DNA from: [Clostridium] colinum
Lineage (GTDB): Bacteria > Bacillota > Clostridia > Lachnospirales > CAG-274
Direction: 5' to 3'
Length of the DNA: 64,000 nt
Assembly (NCBI RefSeq): GCF_940677205.1
Contig: NZ_OW712331.1
Span: forward strand, 496,001-560,000
Positions within the stretch are counted from its first letter, which is position 1, and each line of letters opens with the position of its first letter. The notes beneath the pieces were generated by a model. That model saw only the letters and a program-made list of their open reading frames with translations, was not told where the DNA came from and ran no database searches. Of this stretch, positions 48,479 through 57,864 are shown piece after piece. The position numbers and the translations under genes are program-made.

Positions 48479-49009
48479 TTATGTTGTAAACTCTGCTATA
48501 CCATTTGCTATTCCTATAGCACAGTTTTGTCTAAATGAATTTGTAGCTAATAAACTAGCTTCATATGGATTAGATATAAAAGCGGTTTCTACTAATATAG
48601 CAGGCATTCTTGTGAGACGGAGTACTGCAAAGTTTGCTGAGAATATTCCTAAATCTTTTAATTCTATTTGTCTAACTAAATTATTATTTACAGTTTTTGC
48701 AAAACTTTCTGCTATTGTTCTTGTTTTATAAAAATAAGTAGAAGTTCCTCTAGCTTCTGGGTTTACATTAGAATTACAATGTATACTTACAAAATAATTT
48801 GCCCCCCAATCATTAGCCATTTTTGCTCTTTCAGATAAAGTTAATGTTATGTCCATTGTTCTGGAATATTCTATTTCATAGCCCCATTTTGATAATATTC
48901 TACCAAGTTTTAAAGCTATATCTAAATTTACATCAGCTTCATGAAGACCGTTAGGGCCTATTGCACCAGGATTTTTACCACCGTGGCCTGCATCTATAAA
49001 GATTTTCAT
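48479..49009 (-). CDS. N-acetylmuramoyl-L-alanine amidase (Amidase_3)
   Basis: 176 residues consisting only of the Zn amidase domain: FIDAGHGGKNPGAIG, LHEADVNLDIA, the SIHCN histidine and catalytic Glu in LVETAFISN. It cuts the amide bond between muramic acid and the stem peptide. No signal peptide or wall-binding domain is present, so it resembles a CwlD-type core or a phage-style endolysin. No phage genes are nearby. ATG after TGGAGGTATATT. Confidence 0.9.
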   Translation of the reverse strand: MKIFIDAGHGGKNPGAIGPNGLHEADVNLDIALKLGRILSKWGYEIEYSRTMDITLTLSERAKMANDWGANYFVSIHCNSNVNPEARGTSTYFYKTRTIAESFAKTVNNNLVRQIELKDLGIFSANFAVLRLTRMPAILVETAFISNPYEASLLATNSFRQNCAIGIANGIAEFTT

Positions 49010-49232
49010 AATATACCTCCAATAAACTATATTTATAATTTTATTATATATAGCTTATTTTATATTACAAATATATTGCTTTATTATATAAATAGTAATA
49101 TACTTATTTGAAGAGAAAAAAGTTATAAATATATAATATATTATAAATTATATATAAAAATGGTAAATTACTATACTTTTTTAAAATAGTTGTCGTATAA
49201 TTTATAAATGATTTAATGGAGGTAAAATAAAT

Positions 49233-50930
49233 ATGAAGTATAAAAAACAAAATAAAGTATTTAAAAATTTAGCTTTAATTATTTTAGTTATATTTTTTAT
49301 AGTATTACTTAAAATATTTTTGCCAAGTTTTAAGCATATAGATTATAGAGATAGTGTATCTTTATCTAAAGATGAGATAGGTATAAATATGCAATTAGAC
49401 TATATATCTATGAAAAATCCACCTTTATATCAAAATGATGAAATATACCTTCCTATTGATTTTGTTAAAGATTATATAGATAAATATATTTATTGGGATA
49501 AAAAAGAAAATCAAATAACTATAACAAATGAATACAATGTTATAAGAATGAAAACAAATGAGCTAGAATATTTTGTAAATAATGAGCCTTTAAAATTAAA
49601 TTTACCTATATATAATATAGAAAACGTAGCTTACATACCAAAATCATTTTTACAAGATTTTTATGAGTTACAGTTTCAATATATAGAACATACAAAAATT
49701 TTAAATATAATAAAAGAAGATTATAAAAAAGCTACTTTATCTAAAAATACTAGAATTAGAAAAGAAGCAGATAAAAAATCTCCTTATATTAAAAAAATTA
49801 AAAAAGGAGAAACAGTATATTTTTATGAAAATGAACAAAATGGATATACTAAAGTAGTAAATGATGATGGCTATATCGGATTTGTACCTACAAAATTGTT
49901 AATTAATATAGAAAATAAAACAGTGGAAAATAACTATGAAAATGATTATGTAGCCAAAGCTCCTTGGAAAGTAGATAATGGAAAAATAAATCTTGTTTTT
50001 GACCAAGTGCAAAACGTATTAGCTAATAGTTCACAGGCTAAAAGAACATATCATGATGGAGTAGATGTTTTAGTTCCTACGTGGTTTTCTTTTAAAGATG
50101 AAAAAGGTGAAATTATAAATATAGCAGATAAAGGATATGTAGATTGGGCACATAAAAATGGATATAAAGTTTGGGGGTTATTAACAGATAATTTTGATAA
50201 AAAAATATCACATAGTGTTTTATCTTCAACTAAAATTAGAGAATACGTTATAAAGCAACTTTTAGCATATGTTGCTATGTATGATTTAGATGGTATAAAT
50301 ATTGATTTTGAAAGTATTCCAAAAGAAGATGGAGATAACTTTGTTCAATTTTTAAGAGAACTTGCTCCATTATTAAGAGCAGAAGGAGCAGTTTTATCTG
50401 TAGATTTATTTGTACCTAAGCCGTGGACTAAACATTACAATAGAAATGAAGTAGGGAAAATAGCAGATTATGTTATAGTTATGGGTTATGACGAACATTA
50501 TGCAGGGTCAGAAAGTGCAGGGTCTGTTGCATCTATGAACTGGTCTGATATAGCTATAAAAGATACTTTAGCAGAGGGTGTCCCTAAAGAAAAACTTATA
50601 CTTGGTATACCATTTTATTGTAGAATTTGGACAGAAAATTTACAAAATAATAAGGTAAAGCTTACTTCAAAAGCTTATAGTATGAATAAAGCTTATAATT
50701 TTATAGAAGAAAAAGGTGGAACTTTTATATTTGATGAAAAAACAGGACAAAACTATGGAGAAGTAAAAGAAGGTAGCAAAACATATAAAGTTTGGCTAGA
50801 AGATGAAACGAGCATAACACAGAGATTAAATCTTGTTTTAAAGTATGATATAGCAGGAGCAGGAGCTTGGAAAAGAGGGCTTGAAAAAGAAGAAATATGG
50901 AAAATATTAAAAGATAAATTAAAGGGATAA
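49233..50930 (+). CDS. Membrane-anchored GH18 glycosidase with SH3 domain
   Basis: 565 residues: N-terminal membrane anchor (about 12-27), copper-amine-oxidase-N-like beta domain (about 60-160, NEIYLP...IYWDKKENQITI pattern), bacterial SH3 domain (about 170-225), GH18 barrel (about 240-560) with YDLDGINIDFES, in which Glu is the acid catalyst. This layout is like YaaH-type spore or cell-wall glycosidases acting outside the membrane. Four bp before queG. Confidence 0.9.
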   Translation: MKYKKQNKVFKNLALIILVIFFIVLLKIFLPSFKHIDYRDSVSLSKDEIGINMQLDYISMKNPPLYQNDEIYLPIDFVKDYIDKYIYWDKKENQITITNEYNVIRMKTNELEYFVNNEPLKLNLPIYNIENVAYIPKSFLQDFYELQFQYIEHTKILNIIKEDYKKATLSKNTRIRKEADKKSPYIKKIKKGETVYFYENEQNGYTKVVNDDGYIGFVPTKLLINIENKTVENNYENDYVAKAPWKVDNGKINLVFDQVQNVLANSSQAKRTYHDGVDVLVPTWFSFKDEKGEIINIADKGYVDWAHKNGYKVWGLLTDNFDKKISHSVLSSTKIREYVIKQLLAYVAMYDLDGINIDFESIPKEDGDNFVQFLRELAPLLRAEGAVLSVDLFVPKPWTKHYNRNEVGKIADYVIVMGYDEHYAGSESAGSVASMNWSDIAIKDTLAEGVPKEKLILGIPFYCRIWTENLQNNKVKLTSKAYSMNKAYNFIEEKGGTFIFDEKTGQNYGEVKEGSKTYKVWLEDETSITQRLNLVLKYDIAGAGAWKRGLEKEEIWKILKDKLKG

Positions 50931-50933
50931 ATT

Positions 50934-51914
50934 ATGACATTAGAAGAAAAAATATATTCTTTTGAAGAAGAAAATACTATTATAGGTATATCAGATGCAA
51001 CACCTTTTTATAGTATAAAACCTATATTAGAAAAGAGTGATATACCTTTTGTAGAAAAAGATATTGAAAAAAGGATAAATCCTATGCTCATAAGAAGTGA
51101 TGCTAAAAGTATTATTGCCTTAGGACTTAGCTATAATAAAACTTTTGTAGGTGATATAGATAATAAAATAAGAGGTAAAATATCTATTGGTGCCATGGGA
51201 CTAGATTATCATATACTTGTAAAAGAAAAACTTGAAAACATAAAAAATAGCCTTAAAATAGAAGGAGATATATTTGTAGATACAGGACCTTTGGTAGATA
51301 GAGAAGTAGCTAAAAGGTGTGGACTAGGTATTGCTGGTAAAAGTGGTAACATTATTAATAAAAAATTAGGGTCTATATTTTTTATAGGATATATGGTAAC
51401 AAATGTACAACTTAAACCAACCATTAACACTTATACAGATGATTTATGCAAAAATTGTGATAAATGTATAAAAGCTTGCCCTAGTGGAGCTATATTAGAA
51501 AATGGATTTAATTATAAAGTATGTATATCATATCTTACACAAAAAAAAGAGCTAGAAAGTGAAGAAGAAAAAAAGCTTATTAATAGACAAATATATGGTT
51601 GTGATATTTGCCAAAAAGTTTGCCCTTATAATAAAGAAGTATATAAAGAAGAAATATGTGATGTAGATACTTTTTATCCTAATATCAAAGAAATTTTAAA
51701 TATGACTAATAAACAATTTGAAAGTACCTATAAAAAAACAGCTTGTGGTTGGAGAGGTAAAAAAATTTTACAGCGTAATGCAATAATAGCTTTAGCTAAC
51801 TATAAATATAGTGAAAAAGCAATAGAAATATTAGAAAAAATGAAAAATGATACAAGAGAAGATATAAAAAACTATGCTTTATGGGCAATAGATAAATTAA
51901 ATAACAAAAGGTGA
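50934..51914 (+). CDS. queG: Epoxyqueuosine reductase
   Basis: 326 residues. Cobalamin-dependent enzyme of the last queuosine step. Two [4Fe-4S] motifs: CKNCDKCIKACPSGAI and CDICQKVCPYNKE, then a C-terminal HEAT-like part (NAIIALANYKYSEKAIEILE). It pairs functionally with tgt at 41768. Four bp after the GH18 gene and 4 bp before recU. Confidence 0.94.
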   Translation: MTLEEKIYSFEEENTIIGISDATPFYSIKPILEKSDIPFVEKDIEKRINPMLIRSDAKSIIALGLSYNKTFVGDIDNKIRGKISIGAMGLDYHILVKEKLENIKNSLKIEGDIFVDTGPLVDREVAKRCGLGIAGKSGNIINKKLGSIFFIGYMVTNVQLKPTINTYTDDLCKNCDKCIKACPSGAILENGFNYKVCISYLTQKKELESEEEKKLINRQIYGCDICQKVCPYNKEVYKEEICDVDTFYPNIKEILNMTNKQFESTYKKTACGWRGKKILQRNAIIALANYKYSEKAIEILEKMKNDTREDIKNYALWAIDKLNNKR

Positions 51915-51918
51915 AAAA

Positions 51919-52452
51919 ATGGGATATTTTAATAGTAGAGGGCTTAGAGGTAGCACCTTAGAAGAATTTATAAACCTTACAAATGATGTATATAGGGAGA
52001 AAAATTTGGCAATAATCCAAAAGATACCAACACCTATAACACCAGTTAAAATAAATAACGAAAATAAAACAATAACACTTGCTTATTTTAACGAAAAAAG
52101 TACAGTAGACTATATGGGTGTAATACAAGGTATACCAGTATGTTTTGATGCAAAAGAGACAAGCCAAGGGTTTTTACCTTTACAAAATATACATCAACAC
52201 CAAGTAGATTTTATGGAAAGTTTTGAAAAACAAGAAGGTATAGCTTTTATGCTTGTATATTTTAAAATGTATGATGAATATTATTATTTACCATTTAAAG
52301 ATATATTAAAATGGTGGCAAAATGCTAAAAATGGTGGTAGAAAATCTATACCATATAAAGCATTTGAAAAAAAATATATTGTTAAGCAAAGTGGAAAATT
52401 TTATGTACATTATTTAGAGGCATTAAACACATACTTAAAAGAATATAATTAA
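51919..52452 (+). CDS. recU: Holliday-junction resolvase RecU
   Basis: 177 residues. NSRGLRGSTLEEFINLTNDV, STVDYMGV and CFDAKETSQG (the D...ExK-type metal site), then HQVDFMESFEKQEGIAFML. Firmicutes-type resolvase in recombination and chromosome segregation. ATG after AAAAGGTGAAAAA. Confidence 0.95.
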   Translation: MGYFNSRGLRGSTLEEFINLTNDVYREKNLAIIQKIPTPITPVKINNENKTITLAYFNEKSTVDYMGVIQGIPVCFDAKETSQGFLPLQNIHQHQVDFMESFEKQEGIAFMLVYFKMYDEYYYLPFKDILKWWQNAKNGGRKSIPYKAFEKKYIVKQSGKFYVHYLEALNTYLKEYN

Positions 52453-52465
52453 AGAAGGTGTGTTT

Positions 52466-53695
52466 GTGAAGAAAATATGTATACTTATTTTAAGCATTAT
52501 TTTAGTAGGTTGTAATAAAAGCAAACCTAAAGAAAATGTATTGGCTGTAAATGTACAAAATAATTATAAACAAATAGAACTTTATAATATTTATAAAAAA
52601 GATAAATATACTTTAAAAAAATATGAACCAGAAGAAAAATGCTACACAGGTGTTTTTATAGAGCAAATAGAAGGGGACTTTATACAGGAATTTGAAAGCT
52701 ATACAAATACAAGTCCTAGCATATATATGTATAGCCAAAAATTAGATGATAGTTATCCTTTATCGTGGGTTTTAAATTGTTATTCTAATCTAAAAACACC
52801 ATTTATAACTATATTGCCACCAGAAAATGAAAAAGATACATTTAATAATACTTTAATAAAAAATGTTGCAAAAGATTTTGGAAGCTTACAAATACCTATG
52901 TTTGTTAGTATATACCCAGCAAATAATAGCTTTATAGGTAGAAATAACGAATATATAAAATTTTTACAAGATGCAAAAACATATTTTGAGCTTTATGCAC
53001 CTAATGTTGCACTGGTCTGGAGTATAGATAAAAATCTTTCTTATAGAGCAAAAGATTTTTATCCAGGTGATAATTATGTAGATTGGGTTGGAATTGAAAT
53101 ATATGAAAATATAGATGAAAACAACAAATTAGATATAATGTTTAAAGAATTTGATTTTTTTTATAAAAAATATGCGAGTGAAAAGCCTATTTTTATAAAT
53201 TTAGCTATATCGCATTTTGGCAATACATCTTATAACTATAATATAAATGATAAAATAAATGAACTTAATAGATATTTTAATAAAATGCCTTATAAATATG
53301 AAAGATTAAAAATGATTAACTATATAAATTATGATACTTTTAAAACACAAAAAGTTAACAAGCAAAATTATTTAATAACAGATAATAAAAAAATATTAGA
53401 AACTTATAAAAATTTATTAAATAATGATATATTTTTATCATCTGTAATTTTTGCAGACAATAAAAGAGAGATAATGCAAGAATATAAATTAAATAGTTTA
53501 GCTTATAAAATAGATAATCAATTTTTTGTAGATGAAAGTTATTTTAACTTAAATAGTATAGATTTAAATGAAATATATTTAGAAAATAGTATTAATATAG
53601 ATGGTAAAAAATATTATAGTTTGAATAATATTTTAAAACATAACAATAAAAAGGCAGATATAGATGAAAAGAATAAAAAAGTTATAATATATTAA
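52466..53695 (+). CDS. Lipoprotein with GH26-like barrel lacking catalytic glutamates
   Basis: 409 residues from GTG 52466. Signal peptide with lipobox ILVGC (Cys16). The body resembles a GH26 endoglycanase barrel, notably DFYPGDNYVDWVGIEIYENI. At the usual catalytic positions the acid/base HEMN-type site reads IYPANN and the KPIxxxE nucleophile strand reads KPIFINLAISHFG, so both Glu appear lost. The C-terminal 40 residues form a copper-amine-oxidase-N-like strand pair (DGKKYYSLNNILK). Likely a carbohydrate-binding or structural relative. Eight bp after recU. Confidence 0.6.
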   Translation: MKKICILILSIILVGCNKSKPKENVLAVNVQNNYKQIELYNIYKKDKYTLKKYEPEEKCYTGVFIEQIEGDFIQEFESYTNTSPSIYMYSQKLDDSYPLSWVLNCYSNLKTPFITILPPENEKDTFNNTLIKNVAKDFGSLQIPMFVSIYPANNSFIGRNNEYIKFLQDAKTYFELYAPNVALVWSIDKNLSYRAKDFYPGDNYVDWVGIEIYENIDENNKLDIMFKEFDFFYKKYASEKPIFINLAISHFGNTSYNYNINDKINELNRYFNKMPYKYERLKMINYINYDTFKTQKVNKQNYLITDNKKILETYKNLLNNDIFLSSVIFADNKREIMQEYKLNSLAYKIDNQFFVDESYFNLNSIDLNEIYLENSINIDGKKYYSLNNILKHNNKKADIDEKNKKVIIY

Positions 53696-54128
53696 AAGAA
53701 AATAGATAATATAAAAAGAGAGTGTGTAAAACATTTTCTGAGGTTGTAGACTTTATCTACAACCTTTCAAAAAAATAACAAGATTATTTTTTTGAGATAC
53801 TGTATGAAAAAGCAGATTTATTCGCACAAGGGCTAAAGCCCCTATAAATCTAGCTTTTTACACAATACGAGGCAAAGCCCCATATTGTGATTAGAATTTT
53901 TATGAAAAGCATAAAAATAAAAAAATTACCTATAAAATATTTTGTATACAGTATGAGAGAGTGTGTGTAAAACATTCTCTTTTTATTATTACAATTAATG
54001 TATGATTTAATTGATTATAATTAAATTATTTTTAAAATTAGTTATATTCAAAATAATTGTAGAAAATAACCAACATATTTTATATAATATATTTAATAAA
54101 GCAAATAAAGTTTAGGAGCGTTAATATT
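53696..54128. other. Intergenic region before the defence island
   Basis: 433 bp. It holds copy C of the intergenic repeat, flanked by near-identical 22-24 bp direct repeats, then an AT-rich stretch with a TATAAT-type box near 54085 that may drive the helicase gene. Confidence 0.6.
53738..53955. repeat. Intergenic repeat family, copy C
   Basis: The best-preserved copy. Hairpin GGTTGTAGA-CTTTA-TCTACAACC (53742-53764), hairpin AGGGCT/AGCCCT near 53829-53842, and CACAATA/TATTGTG near 53860-53889. The 33-bp block 53846-53878 is identical in copy B. Flanked by GAGAGTGTGTAAAACATTTTCT (split here as GAGAGTGTGTAAA and ACATTTTCT) at 53718-53739 and a near-identical copy at 53957-53980. Confidence 0.8.
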
Positions 54129-56711
54129 ATGTTAAGAAAAAGTAGGTATCATATATTTTATGAAATATCGGAAATTAGAAAATTAACTAATAGCAAAGGT
54201 TATGATAGACTAATACCAGCATTTTCTTCTTCTATTATGAAAGTATATCCTCATCAAATAGCAGAAACAATATTTGCATTAGATAGTAAAGAAAAAGGAC
54301 TAATATTAGGTAACGAGGCAGGACTTGGAAAAACATTTACATCTATGATTTTTATATCACAAAATTATATAGAGGGTAAAAAGATATTAATAGTAACACC
54401 TATATCTTTAATAGGACAATGGAGCGAAATTATGAATAATAATTTAACATTAGATTATAAGGTGTTAAATGGAGAAGAAAAGGCTACGGAAAATATATTT
54501 GATGACAGAGTAATATTAACTACATATGAATATTTAAATAATAAATTTGGATTATTAAAACAAGCTAGCTTTGATATAGTAATTTTTGATGAGGCACAAA
54601 GATTAGGAAGTTTTTATAATAATAAAAATAAATATATAAGTAGCTTAAGAGAAAGTATAAAAAATAGCTTTAAGCTATTATTAACACCGTTACCTTTTGA
54701 AATAAATATTTTAAAATTATACGGTATTATAAAATTTATAGATGATAATGCTTTTTGGGGAATGGACAAGGATACATTTTTTAAAAGATATTATAAAAAA
54801 GAGGAAAAATATAAAGAATTGTTAGAAGAAGTAAATAAATATTGCTTTAGAACTTTGAAAGCACAAGTAAAACATTATGTAAAAATACCAAATAGAATAA
54901 TAAAAATGGTAAAATATAATTTTACTAAAAAAGAAGAAAAATTATATAAAATGATAGAAATTTATTTAAAGTTAGAAAATAAAAAAATATTTCCTAAAAT
55001 GGAGCTATATGATTTAACGTTAATGTTTACTAAAAATTTATCATCATCTGTAAATAGTTTTTCTAATATGCTTGAAAATATTATAAAAAGAGCAGAAAAT
55101 ATAGAAGATTGTGATGAAGAATTAAACCAATTAAAGTTAATGTTAGAGTTTAGTAATAGTATAAAATCAAGTGAGAAGACAAAACAATTGGAATTAATAT
55201 TAAAAAAAGGGTTTAATAATTTAAAAAGTGTAGGAGCCAATAAAAAAGCAATAATATTTACAGAAAGTAAAGCCACTCAAAATTATTTATATAACATTTT
55301 AAATAGTAAATATAAAGTTTTAGTATTTAACGGAGATAATAGTAGAGATTATAAAATAATAGATAAATTTAAAAGAGAATATGAAATATTAATAGCAACA
55401 GATATAGCATCTGAGGGGTTTAATTTAGATTTTTGTTGTTTTGTAATAAATTATGATTTGCCTTACAATGTGTTAAAGCTAGAACAACGTATAAGTAGGT
55501 GTCATAGAAAGGGACAGGCATTTGATGTATTAGTTGTAAACTTTTTTAACGTAAATAACTTTTATGATGTAAGGTTATTAGAGCTTATAAAGAAAAGGTT
55601 AAAACAATTTAATGACATAATGGGAATGACAGATACAATAATAGACTTTTGTGAAGATATGGACATAAAATTAAGAAGTAAAGAAGAGATAGAGGAACAA
55701 TATAACAATATATTAGAAGAAAATAAAGAAGAAAACATAAAGTTATTAGATAATACAGAAACAATAGTAAAATATATATTTAACAAAGAGATAGAAGAAA
55801 GATATAAAATAAATCCAGCATATTTAAAATATAAAAATGATTTTATAAATAATGCTATATGGGAACTAGCAAAATTTATGCTTAAAGACGAAAAAGGGTT
55901 TAAATATGATAAAAAAACAAGGACAATAAGTATACTAAAATCTTACATACCAAAAAACATATATGAAAGGCAAACAGAAAAAGAAATAAAATATAGTATG
56001 TTTGATAGAAGTATGGGAATAAGCCATCACAACTATTTAACTTTTACAAGCAATATTACACAAAAATTAATAAATAATTTTAATCTACAAGTAAAATATT
56101 TGGTAAAAGGATATGCTAAAATAAAGGTTGTAGGTAATATATCACCTTGTTATATTTTGGGATATAAGGCACAGATAAATCATTTGTCGTTTGCAACAGA
56201 GTTTTTTTGTGAGCTTATAGGAGTTAGTAAAACAGGCACAATATTAAATAATGAAATGTGTAAAGAAATAATGTGTTTAGAGGTGGAAGAGGCAAAAGAT
56301 ATAGATTATATTAATATTGAAAATATAGAAGAAATAGAAAAAAATTTGGACAAAACAAAATATGAAAAAATGTTTTTAGATAGGTTAAGCAAAAATAATG
56401 AAATAAATTTAGGCAATCTAAAAGAAGATTTAAAAACACAAAAAATAAAATTAAAAAATAATATTAATACTATAAAAACAGAGCTTAACATATTAAAACT
56501 AGAATATGAAAAAACTGTAAATAAAATTGAAAAATTAAGTATTAATAAAAAAGTAATTTTAAAAGAAAAGGAGCTTAAAAAACTAGAACAAGATTTATTT
56601 TTAGATGAAATAAGGCTTGAAAATAATTATAAAAATAGTATTGAAAGCTTAAAAGAAAGTGAAAAATTTAGTGTAGATTTTGATAGATTGTTTGTTTTAG
56701 AGGTTTATTAA
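54129..56711 (+). CDS. SNF2-type DEAD/DEAH-box helicase
   Basis: 860 residues. Superfamily 2 ATPase: Walker A GNEAGLGKT (61-69), DEAQ box (154-157), C-terminal helicase lobe with IATDIASEGFNLDF and motif VI QRISRCHRKGQ (from 453). A long lineage-specific part follows, with a coiled coil at the end (about 750-830). SNF2-type proteins of this kind occur in bacterial defence clusters as DNA translocases. Placement next to a type III R-M system supports this, but no nuclease motif is visible in it. RBS TTTAGGAGCGTTAATATT. Confidence 0.85.
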   Translation: MLRKSRYHIFYEISEIRKLTNSKGYDRLIPAFSSSIMKVYPHQIAETIFALDSKEKGLILGNEAGLGKTFTSMIFISQNYIEGKKILIVTPISLIGQWSEIMNNNLTLDYKVLNGEEKATENIFDDRVILTTYEYLNNKFGLLKQASFDIVIFDEAQRLGSFYNNKNKYISSLRESIKNSFKLLLTPLPFEINILKLYGIIKFIDDNAFWGMDKDTFFKRYYKKEEKYKELLEEVNKYCFRTLKAQVKHYVKIPNRIIKMVKYNFTKKEEKLYKMIEIYLKLENKKIFPKMELYDLTLMFTKNLSSSVNSFSNMLENIIKRAENIEDCDEELNQLKLMLEFSNSIKSSEKTKQLELILKKGFNNLKSVGANKKAIIFTESKATQNYLYNILNSKYKVLVFNGDNSRDYKIIDKFKREYEILIATDIASEGFNLDFCCFVINYDLPYNVLKLEQRISRCHRKGQAFDVLVVNFFNVNNFYDVRLLELIKKRLKQFNDIMGMTDTIIDFCEDMDIKLRSKEEIEEQYNNILEENKEENIKLLDNTETIVKYIFNKEIEERYKINPAYLKYKNDFINNAIWELAKFMLKDEKGFKYDKKTRTISILKSYIPKNIYERQTEKEIKYSMFDRSMGISHHNYLTFTSNITQKLINNFNLQVKYLVKGYAKIKVVGNISPCYILGYKAQINHLSFATEFFCELIGVSKTGTILNNEMCKEIMCLEVEEAKDIDYINIENIEEIEKNLDKTKYEKMFLDRLSKNNEINLGNLKEDLKTQKIKLKNNINTIKTELNILKLEYEKTVNKIEKLSINKKVILKEKELKKLEQDLFLDEIRLENNYKNSIESLKESEKFSVDFDRLFVLEVY

Positions 56712-56764
56712 AAGTTTGGAAAAAATGTTGCACCTAATAATAAAATGTTGTAAAATGTAAAAAG

Positions 56765-57065
56765 GGTAATTAAGATATAGTAAGTGTTGTTACTTACAAG
56801 CCAACAATGTTTTATACTTATGATTATAAATATAAAACAGAGGAGGTATACTTTCAATCTAATAAGATTGGAGGTGGTGCAAATGGGTACATACAAGGTA
56901 ATAATAATATTACTTACATTGTCAAATACAATGATTAATTTCATAAGTTTGATAATTGTACTTATTAAAAGCACAAAAAAGTAATAGCACCAAGCCCGCA
57001 AAGTTTTGTGCTATTACTAAAAACATAAAAGTATAAAACATTGTTGGCAACATCTTAATTACCTC
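56765..57065 (+). other. Type I toxin-like element with long complementary arms
   Basis: GTAATTAAGAT...CCAACAATGTTTTATACTT on the left is repeated inverted on the right (AAGTATAAAACATTGTTGG ... ATCTTAATTAC): 11 and 19 perfectly complementary bases enclosing a 33-codon hydrophobic ORF. An inner hairpin AGTAATAGCAC/GTGCTATTACT begins just before the stop codon. The arrangement suits 5'-3' mRNA pairing or an antisense-regulated toxin. It could also be a small mobile element. Confidence 0.55.
56883..56984 (+). CDS. Putative holin-like type I toxin peptide
   Basis: 33 residues, MGTYKVIIILLTLSN followed by a hydrophobic stretch ISLIIVLI and basic KSTKK end: one membrane helix with a basic tail, as in short Firmicutes holin-like toxins (M[SG]TYE...LI..I.KK pattern). 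Strong ribosome site GGAGGTGGTGCAA. A small hairpin AATCTAATAAGATT lies just upstream of it. A partner antisense RNA is expected on the minus strand but not proven. Confidence 0.6.
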   Translation: MGTYKVIIILLTLSNTMINFISLIIVLIKSTKK

Positions 57066-57144
57066 TTGTTAATTTAATTATACAACAAAAAAAATAATTT
57101 GTAAAGGAGTAAAAGTTAGTAATTATATTTAGGGGTGAAGAGTT

Positions 57145-57836
57145 TTGTTAGAAAAATTAAAAATATATTTATATAATAGCTTAAAATATAAATTATATTT
57201 ATATTTTAATAAAGGAATTTTAGGGTTAAATATTCATAATATTGTGTCTAAAAAAATAAATAACATTCTAAATAATGAAAAGCTAACATATGAAGAACGG
57301 ATTAGAATAAAAAAGGCGTTTCCAAGAAAATTTTTTGGTCTATTTTTAAATATACAAATTAACTATGAAAAAATAAATTTTAAAGACTATAAATTTATAG
57401 AAAAAATAATAAGTGATTTATATATAAAAAGGTATAACTATGATATAGATAAAAATATTTTGCATAATAAGTTAAATAACAATGAAGAATATGAGTTATT
57501 ATTTAGAAGAAATTATTTATATAAAATTATTTCAAATGATATATCTAGTTCAGATAATGTAAGAATTTTTATTTTTACAGTTATAATGAGTGCTTTATTA
57601 AGTGATTTTGTGCAACAAATTTTAAAGGTAGAGCTTATTGGTAATATATTTATATATATACTTGCTATAATAATTACGTGGTTTTTTTGTTTTTAACAGT
57701 ATTTAGAATTACTTATTTTTTAACAAAATTTGTTTTTTCTTTATTTTTTAAAAGTAAATTTGAAATGGACTTATATAATTATGAGATAAAGATTATTGAC
57801 CATATATTAGAAAATAACTATAATATATCACAATAA
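57145..57836 (+). CDS. Membrane-associated protein with probable frameshift
   Basis: The frame from TTG 57145 (after AGGGGTGAAGAGTT) encodes 183 residues: a basic cytoplasmic part and one or two C-terminal hydrophobic helices, ending WFFCF at TAA 57694. A run of seven T at 57682-57688 lies just before. A -1 shift there (or one extra T) continues ...LFLTVFRITYFLTKFVFSLFF...IIDHILENNYNISQ to TAA 57834, giving about 230 residues with a longer hydrophobic hairpin. It is either an inactivating indel, slippage or a sequencing error. No family recognised. Confidence 0.5.
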
Positions 57837-57864
57837 AAAAATTATCAAGTAAGGAGTATTAAAA

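Noticed and set aside
48479-49009. Prophage lysis gene
   Set aside because: The amidase is endolysin-sized, but no holin, structural or integrase gene is near; a host amidase is equally likely.
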